Shown here: piece by piece, positions 36,566 to 49,000 of the stretch
How the letters are laid out: every line of letters begins with the position of its first letter
Position numbering within the stretch: the first letter of the stretch is position 1
NCBI GenBank assembly: GCA_921293015.1
Contig: OV121081.1
Span: 64,621,022 to 64,685,021, forward strand
Source of the DNA: Phorcus lineatus
Taxonomy: Eukaryota > Mollusca > Gastropoda > Trochida > Trochidae
Direction: 5' to 3'
Length of the DNA: 64,000 nucleotides
Notes under the pieces: generated by a model
The model's input: the letters and a program-made list of their open reading frames with translations, nothing else
Databases searched by the model: none
Told to the model about the DNA's origin: nothing
Position numbers and translations under genes: made by a program

Positions 36566-37279
36566 TTTCTTTATTACCTATCATATACCCTTCAGAACGC
36601 ATGAAAATATTCAGAAAACGACATGCGGACGAAAAGACAAATTTGCTGTCTCGAAAAATTTATTGTAGTTTTTGCTCGAGGTCTTATGTAATGTATATTT
36701 CGAAAGTAAAGTAACGGTTTTAATGAATTGGTTTTCCCTTATCGTTGAGAAAATATCTTATATCTATTTCCAAATTAATATTTCCTTTAGGTTTCCTTAA
36801 GGTTTTTAATGATATAATCTGTACGTGACCCATCTCAATGTACTAGAGATTCTTCTTCGATTTTTGTGACCTAATTTAAAATCAATAAAGTTTCCTTTTA
36901 GAGATTCACAAGCGTCCATAAAAGGTTCTATGGAATCGTTAACACAACATTGCGAACATATATCTAATTTCGGGTGACCCTTTCTATAATTGTAAATGTT
37001 TTTGTAATTGTTTGTGCAAAGAATTTATTCATGGATTCGAACAATGTCTACCACTAACCGACAGCACTGAAAATCATGAGAAAATCATAAGAAAATCATA
37101 AGATTGATATGGTATATAGAGAGTATATTTGACATATCTTGTTTGACACTTTGATAAACTTTTCTCTTGCTGCCGATATTCATAATTAAGAACAAATTTA
37201 AGGACATGTATTGTGTTACGTGTAAATTTAGTATCGACAAATGTCTCCAGTTAAACAAGCAAGCAATTGGATATAGTTA

Positions 37280-37740
37280 TAACAATTTGATTGATAATTA
37301 ACAAAGACTCTAAAGCTACAAGATAGATTAACAAACAAAGGTAATACAATACCAAACGAGTCACACCAGGATATCTAAACATATGTTCTCCTGAATCAAA
37401 CAGCAGTTGGTGTGAGTCTCGTCTTGATGACTGATGAATCCCAAAAACGTGGAGAACAGTCACACAGGAGAATGATCGCAAAGTCAAATGTAGAAAAACC
37501 AGGAAGCTCGATATGTCTAGCTTTCCTCAGACAGCCCTTACAATAATGGAAATAATGCCTCCAGATTTTTCCAATTACAGAAAGATCTCAAGCAGTAAAG
37601 GAATACTTGGAAAGTTCTAGATGGACATTCTAGACTAAGCGAGATTACATAACCCAAACAAGCAATTGTACGACCCACTGAACAGTGCAGCAATGTTACT
37701 CAATGTTTTACTTGTAAACAATCACATTATCATCAAATAT
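37280..37740. repeat. Old segmental duplicate, copy B distal block
   Basis: Diverged counterpart of 29480-29935: GGTAATACAATACCAAACGA, GTGGAGAACAGT, GAATGATCGCA and CGACCCACTGAACAGTGCAG occur in the same order as their partners. No coding potential. Confidence 0.55.
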
Positions 37741-39685
37741 TTGAAGTTTATATCTTATCGAAAATGCATAATCTCTCGTCATTTACATAAGGTGTTAACA
37801 ATTCGACAAGATCGAATTTCTCGTTAATACAGTTGTAGAAAAGTTCCCTTGGTGATACAGAACCTAAGGTTCTATTATCATGATGTCCACTATCAAGCAA
37901 GTAATAAATTGCATGAAATTAGGTTTCATGATATTGAAAGATTAAAACAACGAACATGCATGCTATGTAGACAAAAATGAATGCAAACAAGCCTAGCATC
38001 ATTTCGTAATCAAGGAAAGCAATAAAAGCTTTTTCTAAACTCTGGCGTCATCAAATGAACCAGAAGGAGAAACGGGAAGACTACTGTGTTAACCTTTACA
38101 TATATCGATATCACGCTGTCTTGTTAACATTTCACAACCAAAATCAACAAAATCAACAAATTGATGTCACTCAATACAAGTAACGTCATGAGGACGAAAA
38201 ACTAAACCTATAAAGATCGAAGGGAAGGTTGATGCAATAATGTCTCTTTATAACATACCTGAACAAATCGCTTTTATTGGAAAACCTAAGTGTTTATCCG
38301 ATGGAAAGAGAGTGGTTGACCATGAATATATCTCGCTAATGAGTGCTCTACATTACTTGGTAATGACGTCACGCTGTTGTCTTCAAGAATCGATTGCTAA
38401 TAGACTGTCCCAGTCATGGAGCTTGTCAGGTTTTGAATTTTTTTATGATAAAAAGTCTACGTTATTGCTTCAAGAATGACAAATCTAAAACGTCTCAAAT
38501 ATGAAAATACACTTCTGAGTATTTTCTTGAGTCAATAATCAAACATGCGATTCTCAGATTGATACTATTTTTATCAGGCTTGTATCCATTACATAAGCTA
38601 CTGTGGACTAATAGAAGTTTTTTTGTCGGTTAGAAACTTGGTAAGGAGTGGGGCGCGCGTGGAGACCATTGGTAGCATAAAATGGTTAATTTATACCATA
38701 GCAGGCACGTGCAGTGGGGGTATTAGCTGTATATAGCATAGCGACACGTGAAAGAATGGCAATGCTTCTGTTTCCGAATTGAATCTGTTTCATGTGTGTG
38801 GACACCGAAACTTGCGTTATTTTCAGTAAAATGTGGATATTTGAATAAAGGCATTTTCTTGTTTATTTGAAGCTATGCATAGATGTTACAAAAGAGTGAA
38901 GAGCATTTTAGCTGTTATGACTTTATGCATCACAAGTCGTAGGTTTTGAAGCCATCTTGCACTGAGATCTTGCACTCAGAATTTAAAAAATAAATAAATA
39001 GCACGTAAAAAAGGAACGTCTAACCTCGGTTACTCTATGCTTATGTAGCGATATCTCGACCTGAAACCATCACTCCAGGGGTATATCAATAGGAATCCGC
39101 TTAAAAACATTTTTTGGCTACAAGCAATCTAATGCTGATATACCGGGCTTCAATTAAGCAATTATGTTTTAGTTATCATTTCAATTTCCTTATCCTGAAT
39201 AAATCTCAATTTGAAAATTTACTTTTTGGCTTGTTCTTCCTCCTTATCAATAGCTACTTTATTACTCCATCACTAAGACACTGAATGATTTTGCAAGCTG
39301 ATTGTTTGTACAAGAAATAGGGAACATGGTTAGTCAATAAGCCTATCAACAGAAGTTTATAGAGCATTTCGATTGGTGACCTGGAGGAAATTCACATCAG
39401 AATATTAAAACAGAAATACTCGTGATCTGATAAACAAAATCATAAGGTTTGTTTGTCTTTTCATTGCGGGTAATGTTGACAGAACCGCTAACAAACATCA
39501 ACTCTGTCGTCTATTGGAATACCTCGTGTCATCCATATCGATGATCATCATCATTTATTGGTAAGGCACATATTGGTTCAAATGCAAACGGCCATATTGA
39601 CTTATCGTCTTATTTTATATTTATTCTCCACCTCGTAGCTGAATGTGTGATTTAACTGAGATAACAACTTCCCTGTGATTATCAC

Positions 39686-39765
39686 TGCACATTCTTCATC
39701 CCGTTTTGGAAATGAATGTAAACATTGCACATTCTTCATCCCGTTTGGGAAATGAATGTAAACAT
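39686..39765. repeat. Two-unit 40-bp tandem duplication
   Basis: TGCACATTCTTCATCCCGTT begins units at 39686 and 39726; the copies differ at one base. Non-coding. Confidence 0.85.
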
Positions 39766-40039
39766 TGCATGGAGTACTTATCATTTTAGTATAGTTTCAG
39801 ATTTGCACCGATTGTCATATAAGAAAAAGGTTTCCTAGGTGTATAAGCACGCATTGTCTACCTCAAATTGTACATACTAATCATTCTTTACAATTGATCT
39901 TCAACCAGTAATGCAATTTTAAGACGACCGAAATCTCTTATGGAAATGAAAATCGACGGTTGCTGTGCACAGATTGGGAAAATGGTGGTTTAAACAGCAA
40001 AACGGGGATCGTGTGCAGCACGTATTCCTTAACCTCTTA

Positions 40040-40320
40040 ACTGAGAACATAGAATGAAATATTCTTTATTAAAGTATTGTGGAATTTAACCGTTGATGTT
40101 GCAATAACCATAACGGCTGCCGTTTTTGGAATAGAAATTTTATGCCAAATTAGCATCATACTGATTCGTAGTTCATGCTGAAATAATGAAAGGTTGCATT
40201 CATGCCTTCTAGCCTTTAGAAAATAACCTGAATATGTATGCTATTTTCTAGATAACGTATAAGTTAGCTTACTAAGAGCGGGTTGTTAGTAAAAGGCACA
40301 GTTAGGCTTTGTCTGTGCAT
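40040..40320. repeat. Old segmental duplicate, copy C
   Basis: Contains the shared CCATAACGGCTGCCGTTTT segment and, about 170 bp later, GAGCGGGTTGTTAGTAAAAG followed by TCTGTGCATT. This is the same order as at 34800-35000. More diverged than copies A and B. Confidence 0.45.
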
Positions 40321-43300
40321 TTTTTTTATATCAATGAAATGATAGTGTACGTTAGAACCTCTTAAATATCAATATACTTTTTTTTCTGGAATCTGCATTG
40401 CGATTATTTTTAGTGAGGTATTTTTTGGAAAGAATAATGATAATGAATATAATGCAAATGGTCCTTCTTTTTTTAAATATTCTTTGACTAAAAATTCTAT
40501 CAAAAGTTTTCAAAATGCAAAACTCGCTTAAAGATTAATTTGAAGAAGAGCAACTTTACCCCTTGATGCATATCTTATAAAGCCCGTGAGCACATCTTCT
40601 TTAATTAACTCCTCTCCCTATAATATTAACTTCTGGTTATTGTATTGATTATTGACGCTTTTGTTAGAGGAACGAGTGTAAATATAAAGGTTTACGTTCA
40701 TTGGAATTAAAATAATCTCTGTGTTACAAAAAAAACTAAAGAAATTCAATCGAGCAATACCGGCTGTACCCGGAAGAAGCGAAGGGGTGTTTAGAGATAG
40801 TATGCCATATAGATTTTAGATCAACAGGTTTTCCATAGGTCATGCTGTAAAAAATATCTTAAAGAACTGTCACTTTGATTTTATTCAGACTGGGCTCCTG
40901 GAACTACGACACATCATTTGCTACGTCTCGTATAAAAGGCACTAAACCAATTAAGCTACGTTAGTCCATTTCTTTAACTCAAATTATCAAAATTGTCCAA
41001 AATGACCAAATACATTTTTTTTTCGCTTAATATCCCTACATAGTAATTTCGTCTACATGATAATTTGGTTGAGAGTTAAGGTGTTTGATCCTCTGCAGAT
41101 AATGTATCTTGCTTAACTAAGAAACTAATATTAATGAGGAGAAATTAGAAGCATTGATTTCCCCAGAAACATGAGCGATCAGCGATACGAGTCATTTGCT
41201 TTCGTAAATATTAAAAATAATATTCATATCAATAAATACAAGGTTTTAGGAGCTACGCAGATACAGATACGCTGATGAAGCCGGGTGTCAAACTAACTTT
41301 CAGCTGAACATCAATAAACATTTTTACTTTTTTCCTAAAAGACTTCAGTTAAGTTTCAGCCAATAAAAACTTACGGTCGTTTTCTTGTCGAGACGTCGCC
41401 GGCTAATGAGGAAAAAGGACTTGATGTTTTACAATCTACTTTGAAGACAGATTATGTAAGAATTTTTTTCGTATCCTCGATAATCTAAAGCAAAATAATA
41501 ACCTATATAAGTTATGACCATTAAGTATGTCATCGAGTTTAAAAGCAATGTCATGTTATAGAGCGAGATTAAAAAACTATGTGCTTAGTTAAGTTAAGAT
41601 GTATTTCAGTTTCAAGAGTCATGGTCGAAGTTATCGAGTGGATCATGAAAGCTCAAGTTAATGATTGGTTCGAAAAGTTCAATTGGTAAGTAATCGTGGT
41701 ACGAATTCTCACCCACAGGTAAAAAAATGCATTTGACTCGCTAGTAATTCTACATAAGACATTGCCATAACTTGATTTGTGTTCGTCTTTATCAAGGGTT
41801 CAGTTGACTTTCTGTAAAGTGACACAGGGTATGTTTCATATATTGTATATGTGATTTAAATAAGAGCAAAAATAACATAATATGTGAGAAAAGTTTAAAT
41901 CGCCTTTCTAAAAATGCATCTGTTCATCTCTGAAAATATTAAGTATGTTGATAACACAGACACCTGGCGTCTTCAGGTTGTCTAGTAAGTAACTTATCGA
42001 CGAACAATGGTTGACATTCCCTGCCTCTGTTGATGCTTGAGGATCGTGCAATACAACGTTAATTCCTAACATAGGATATTTACACCCTAAAAATTAGTAT
42101 CACAAATCAATATTTCCCTGACGTTTGCAACCGTTGCTGGCGTTTTGACCTCAATACCTTAAACTGTCTCGTGAAGAATAATGAGTTCGGTTTAGTTGCC
42201 TTACAATAGTGATTCTTCGACTTTAATAAACGATCCGTCTCATCGGGATTGTCCAGTCTGAAGCTGCTGCCTGACTTCCCTAAGACGGCGTTCCAAGTCA
42301 CAGATCTACTTTATCATTTGACTGATGAGTGCTCAGTGTTGGTCTGCTCCTCAGACAACACGGTTATCATTTAGAAACTCTTCAGATGAGTTATCGATCA
42401 TTCGTTTTTGGTGGGAAAGCCATCTTTCCGTGTTCCTTGGTCCTTTTCAAACTGTCATTTGTTTTTTTTATGACAAAGGTTGAGTTATCACCAAGATCAA
42501 TCTCATTTCAATTAGCTACCTGGGTAGTAAAATTAACTCGTATCTAGTTTCTGACTAGTACTGCTCTTTTGGGATCATAAGTCAGGAATTGTAGTTTTTA
42601 ACTTCTTTCAAAGATACTGGCTGAAGTCATTCAAAATCATTGGTTTAGCATTATGAGAAAGTTTGTAAATTCGCCTGAAAACCTTTGACCTTCTGTCACT
42701 GAACACAGCACTGCGATGTTGTTTCCGATTCATACACTGAGATGTCCTAGCCCAATCAACCCTTGTCGGTGAATGGATTGAACGAAGTGTGCATGCGTTT
42801 CAGATCACGTTGTACTAATATATTAATAGCTTGGGAAGTACGTTCGTATAAACATTCTCCTAATGGGCCGATGACCTCCCATCCAGCGTTTTAGGTCTAA
42901 GGATATCAGGGTATATGATGGAGCTAGGCGGGGACAAAAACGCTGATGTAGCAGGATGATGACCCCCATACGAATAAAAGATTTGATTTAACTTGACCTG
43001 ACGTCTGATTAGTGGCTCTAAGACCGTTCCGCTGGTTGGAAAACGTGTTTGTTGGTTGCATGTTTAAGCTGTTTCTAAGAAGCGGTAAATGATATCAGAG
43101 TCTGTACATACGATTTTAGCTTTCTATGGCTATCCCTTCAGGATCAAATTAATGTAAATCTAGTCCGCACAAACCTCTGCTTCAATAATTACATGAAAAT
43201 CAATCATTTGCAAGTCTTTCGAATTTGATATCCAAGCCATATTAATGCGTTACAAGTTTCGAAGACCTCCAACGTTGAATTGACACATTCGTAAATCAGG

Positions 43301-44387
43301 AACCACACAAAATAAACATTCAATGACGAACGAAATCATTTTTATTAATGTCATGTACATTGCACAATGATTAATAGCGCTTATTGAGAATGATAAATCA
43401 AGAAATATCGATCAACAGTTTATTTCAGCGAATAACTATGACAATATTGTGCAAATCTCACATCATGAGGCAATTAAATATTTCTCCATACCATAAACGA
43501 GCCAACTAAAAGCCCTTCGTCTTCGTCCACGTCTTGTGGAAGCGAATATTCCTCAGGGCGCAAATTTCTATTTGGCATTGAACTCCTACGATCGTAGGGA
43601 AAGTAACGCACAAAACAGCAGACACGCTAAATTAGATGTTTTGAGATAATTACACTTTAATTTAGATTTATTCATAAATTTGGCAAATGATTTTCTATTT
43701 CCATTATATGATTTTAATATATATTATTATGATTATACTATATGTTATATTGTCATAATACAGTCAGAACGGCGAAAGTAAACCAGAACTGCGAAAAGTT
43801 GCATGGTCGAAAATGACAAAATGGCGAATATATTGATCATTGACATATTTGAAAAGAATACCACACAAACAACCATTGACCATCAAGGTTCAAACGTATC
43901 AATGTTGTCAACATCTCGGCTTCAAGTTACCTACATATTGTCAATCTTTGAACTTCGTGTTCATTCATTCCATTTAGCCAAGAATAATAATGATTATGAT
44001 ATAATTATATATTGTAGATTTATTTGTTAACACTCTTTTGCGCCAATTACGTTGTCCAAAAAACGTTAAAATTTTTTAAAAATATAAAAATGACATATCA
44101 CGTTCAAACGATTAAGTCATTTAAAAATGATAATAATAATAATAATAATTTGATAACACGACAGAGCGAGTTGATATCGTCGTACAGAAAACGACATTCC
44201 TAGGCTATAATGACTCAATTCGGGATATTCATAGTAAATAGTAAATAATTGTCGAGATAGTTTTCAACAAACGTTCGTGAAGGATGATTGGCGGAAGTGT
44301 TACACAATTCCTAATCTACGTAACGTCTTTATATCAAGAAAGGAGGGCGTAAAAATCACGGGAATGGCTGAACCAAGCCAGAGAGAT
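40321..44387. other. Intergenic spacer
   Basis: AT-rich DNA with no supported gene. A segment near 41091-41125 (GTGTTTGATCCTCTGCAGAT) resembles the interior of the TTAAAGGGGCA MITE family but lacks recognisable ends. A TAA microsatellite lies at 44131-44149. Confidence 0.4.
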
Positions 44388-44398
44388 CGAGGTACAAG

Positions 44399-44713
44399 GT
44401 GAGTGAGGTGAGTTGGTGTTTAACGCCGCTTTCAAGATTATTTCACTCATATCGCGGCTGCTAGTATTATTGCAGGGAGAAAGCCCGCAACACTATTGTG
44501 GGTATGCATTGCGGTGAAACCTGCGAGCATCGGCTGGAACTAGCGAACCATGGGTGGTACTGCGCTGAATTTCAGTGTAGCATTGCACCCAAACCTGACT
44601 GCGTGTAGAACAGTTCTCTACTGCAGACAAGGTTGCCGAGCCCCTGGCGGGATTCGAACCACGGACCTCCTGATCCGAAGCCGAACGCGCTAACCACTGC
44701 GCTATCCCGCCCC
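44399..44713 (-). mobile_element. tRNA-headed SINE with perfect target-site duplication
   Basis: Read on the minus strand from 44713, it begins with a tRNA-like head: GGGATAGCGCAGTGGTTAGC matches the RNA polymerase III A box region and GTGGTTCGAATCCCGCC the B box. A tRNA-unrelated body follows, ending in a CTCACCTCACTCAC tail. TCGAGGTACAA at 44388-44398 is repeated exactly at 44714-44724, the expected target-site duplication. The T stem is eroded, so this is not a functional tRNA. The two overlapping minus-strand ORFs here are by-products. Confidence 0.9.
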
Positions 44714-45491
44714 TCGAGGTACAAACTGCGGCATGGTGAAACTCTGACTGCTGCTGTGTTTGTGATACACGCCGAATAGACAAGACAAGACAAGTATAGA
44801 TTCTGAGAAGTCAAGTACATTTTCTGGCGTTTAACCAAAAAAAGATTGCATGTATTAGCTTGCCTTTGTTCGTTAACTACCATAAGTATTTTACATCTTT
44901 ATTTACCTACTTGTATTAATCGAAAAAAAATTCCTAATGTTTCGATCCCATAGATATAGAAATATATATAGAAATTTCATTTTATTGATTCACTTAAAAG
45001 ATGTTAACTGGGTGTAGCGAGCCATGTAAACATCTCTCTTTCAAAAAGCATTTGAATGTAGTTCGCCATTGACCTTAGTATACTTCTATATGAGAATAGC
45101 GAAGCTCTTACCATGCACAAAATGTAGAAGTTGCTAAAGCACATTGTCCGTTACTTCAATCAAGCATATAATAACATAAAATCTCAATTATCTCAGTTAC
45201 TCGTGGGAGAGTCTTGTAGAACAGTCAACTAGAGAGTATACGACAGAGGAAGAATGGCGTATAGTAGTGCATCATGAATACTCAGAGAATGTTCTCAATA
45301 GAAACACAAAATAAACTGAATCCTCAATTCGTAGAAGGGTCTCTTAGAGTGGTACTATAAAGGAATAGCATTCTTCACATTTAGAATAAGGAAGTTCCTT
45401 TAGACAGAAAATGAAAAATATTTTAGAGATAAGTTATAATTTTTAGGTGCTGTCGATGGAAGGGAATGGCAGGGCAAAGACTAAAATCAAA

Positions 45492-45497
45492 TTTATT
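45492..45497 (-). terminator. Candidate polyadenylation signal of the channel gene
   Basis: TTTATT on the plus strand is AATAAA on the minus strand, about 148 nt past the stop codon of the DEG/ENaC gene. Plausible position, no transcript support. Confidence 0.4.
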
Positions 45498-45644
45498 TTA
45501 TCAAACATTTGAGCATTCAAAACATTAATGAAAAGAAAAGTCGTATTTATCATTCATTATAAATCAGGGTAACAATGAATTAAATAAAAGCACAAACCAC
45601 TGACTAAGTTTCGTATATAATAAATAAGTTTCATGTTCTGACAT

Positions 45645-46006
45645 CTAAAATCCCTCTACATCTTTACATGTAGAATATGTTCTTCGACTTGGTCTTGTCA
45701 CCTTTGTCCACTTTAGGTACTCCGGCGCGAAATCTGACCATGTCAGCACATTGCTACCGGATCGTCTCCTCTTGAAGTTTTCATTCGTTCCTGGGTTCGA
45801 ACCCATCCAGAAACCATCAGCGTTCTGCATCTTGGTGAGGTTGAGGGGAGGGATGGCAGGTCGGTCGGGCCACCGTGTCCGACGTGGCGAGGGAAGCGTG
45901 TTGAACCTTTCCCTCTCCCGGAGATCGTCGATATATCGTGGTGTGGGCCCGTCCATGTCGTCCTTCGAACCATAGAAGACCTTGTTCTCCAGTCCAGAAG
46001 TGTTGC
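45645..46006 (-). CDS. DEG/ENaC gene, exon 12 (tail end and stop)
   Basis: 362 nt including the stop, residues 639-757. Basic and Arg/Trp-rich, with RRTRWPDRP, GFWMGSNPG, NVLTWSDF and YLKWTKVTRPSRRTYS. Acceptor TACCCAACAG at 46007-46016. The frame stays open for 119 codons, GC-rich, which argues for coding. Confidence 0.8.
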
Positions 46007-49000
46007 CTGTTGGGTACATTCACATTACATAATATCGAAGACTATTTCCTCAATGGTTTACGAGTCTACAGCAACTTTAACTGTAAATCTAGTAAATACT
46101 GGTAGGACACTATCTATTTTTTGAGACAGTGCGCTACTCAAATCAAAAACTTAAAGGGAGGCTCAGAGAACTGGCACCTGCAGGATCCTGTCTTGCTTGC
46201 TTGATTTTGATTTTAGGGGGAGTATCCCGTTTTGGCTGTTGAAATATAGGGAAATAAGGAAACGGGGCGTTGTCAGAACTATTACCTGTTGTGAATCCTG
46301 GTTTGGTCCATCTCTTCCGACCCGAGGCTGGTCCTTCTAAAGACCTCCACTGCGGTAGGCCACGGCATGCAGACCAGATGTTCTGATTCTGCCCCGTAAC
46401 CTTGACCTCGGGAACTTCCGGTTGATCCCTAGGGGTCAGCCTAGACGATATTGCTTCGTATGTGTGGTCGTCGGTCCTGGGAGTTTCCATCTCCTTGATG
46501 GGGTCAAGTGAATGACCTGCAGGGGTCAAGGTCGAGAGGAAGGTGGTGGAGGACTGGAGTTTCTTCCCCGTCTCCTGGCTCGTGTTCTTCCCAGACCAAG
46601 TGAAGGTGTTGACATCTCCATCCTGCAATCTCTCCATTCCCGCCTTCTCTTCCTGCTTCCTGAAAACATATTGGGGATTGAAAACACTTAAGATGATGGA
46701 AATATAAGTAAATGGTCAATGAATAAAAAAAAAGCCTGGAAATTAAAAAGTTACTTAAAAAGTACATATCCTGCATGTCTGTACGGTCATTGTCAACGTT
46801 TTTTATCAGAAGTAATCTTGGTATTCACGTTTGGATTAGTAGATCGAAATGAACATTCCTGAGGGTTAAATTTTCCATAAAACTGATGAAAATTTTATAC
46901 ATATCTTTAATCCAAGCTTGGAACACTTCTTACTTTGTTTATATCGAAGATGGTAATTATACAGTCACAAATTACACAACTAGTTAAACTAAAGTTATTC
47001 TTTGTTGAATTTTTTCGGTACGAATATCAAAATGATTACCCATTATATAGTTTGCTATATATGCCCATGAAGACATGAAAGAGGCCGACAAGGATCTGTA
47101 GGCAGGTGAGGAGGGACATCCCGCACACGAGAGCAGACAGAGCGCCCACCTCCATCAACAGGGCGAGCACCTGCAAATGCCAGAAACATGCAGTCATCAG
47201 TTTCGTAGGCGTCAGTTCACCCAATCCCATTGAAATCAGTCTAGCCATTCTCTCACATTTTGTCTTTTCTTCACAACTTTAGAGGTGCTGTTTTAAGATC
47301 AAAAGTTTATAGCGAACGGTAGCCCATCATAGTAGTGTTTCTTGTCCCGGCGGAAGAGACAGATAGCTCGCTACATCACCGCGAATGAACTTCCAAAAAG
47401 TCTGAACATTGTAAACAGCTTAACGCTGTGTAGTGGGTAATTTAACACTGTATGATCTAATTTGTTGTCTTATCCGAGTCGATGGTCAACGGGGGAACCG
47501 TTTTAAGCTGAATGTCTGAGATATTGAAAGAGCGATCTAGCGGGGTATATCTATGAAGTGAGTGAATTTGAGACTTTATTTCATTTAGATTTTGATTTCA
47601 CCTTTTTACGGGTTATTCTTAAAACATAATTCTAAAAGGGAGGAGTTCATATATTTTGACAGGAATTACAAGAATATTTACTTTTTGGAATCAAATGGAT
47701 GGCTGTTTTGTGAAAAATTGAAATTGTGATGCCCAGTTCGATTCTAGGATCAGGAATGTATTATTCATTAACACAATTCTTACTGTTACGATTGTTTGTT
47801 CAAGCAAAGTAATGATTAGAACGGGAGCAATCCTTTTTTACTAGTATATCACGTTTAAACAATGTAGGTCGAAGTAGGAGCATTTAAAATAACCTAATAA
47901 CTTAATTAACCGTTTGTATGGGTTGTTTGAGGGATTACGACCGGGATGCCAACGCTTTCATATTCACAACATGCCATCTTCTGTTGTAAGTAGAACCATC
48001 ATCTTTATAGACGCTTTATATCTCGTTAGGTTTTTAATAAAACATACCGTATCATAAAATGATCCAAGATAAAAAAAAAAGCAAGGAATTGAACGATAAA
48101 TGTATATAATTAAAATTCACATTAATCGATCCACTAATGAGGTAACAGGGTAAATCGATAAATCGATAAACGATTTACCTATCGATAAACATGGATTATG
48201 AATCGATATGCTACGCCTCTCAATCAAAATACGCCAAAAGTTAAGTAAAGATTTCAGCTCGATTTAAGATTTCACTTCAGCAAGGAAATTGATTTATTTC
48301 GTCTCAACGACCCCATCCATTTTCTTTACAGATCACTGTATTAGCATCATCCACGTGAATGCGCGCATTCACACACGGTGACATTCTGTGACACGTGGAC
48401 CAGGTCAGAGAGAATAGGCCACTAGCAATAATTACATTGAACCTAGACTTATAGTTGACTTCGTATCTGGATTGATTTGGAAATACATTAAACAGCATTT
48501 GGTCTCCTAAACATCAGGCCTTCATTCTTATCGACTGCGTCTCTGTCCGGGAAACGACCATTATTATGTATTATGTTTTTAAAAGGGAAGCCGTCGGGTT
48601 TTTAGAATTTTATTTGAGACAGGTATTTTTGTAACCGGGACTATTAACGCTTGATATGTGTACCATTCGTTAATTTGTGGTTGTTGACCTATTTAATTTG
48701 ATTTAGATATCATCATCGTAAAGGAAGAAGATATACACAAATTCAAACATATCCAGAAAAAAATTGCGATTTTGAACAATTCCAGCCTGAAAGAGTTGCG
48801 TTAAACAGAGGACAAGTATCTCTACTGCATCATAGAACATGTATCAGTTGCTAGTTTGAGAAAATATTATTCTGCTATGTGACATGCTATCAGAGACAGA
48901 GAGTGTGATTGAAATGATAAATTAACTGTATGAATGGCATTAAATTTTCGGTATGCAAATATTCAAACGGCAAAACACAGGTGCTTTGAATGATATTTTG

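Noticed and set aside
42107-42301. Minus-strand 64-codon ORF with slightly raised GC
   Set aside because: No recognisable motif, no supporting neighbouring exon; could be a decayed gene piece but cannot be shown.
44572-44883. Two overlapping minus-strand ORFs, and a possible tRNA gene
   Set aside because: They lie within or across the SINE. The head has tRNA boxes, but the T stem is eroded and target-site duplications mark a retroposon.
45743-46023. Additional ORFs overlapping channel exon 12
   Set aside because: Shadows of the GC-rich coding exon in other frames; the chosen frame is fixed by the phase of exon 11.
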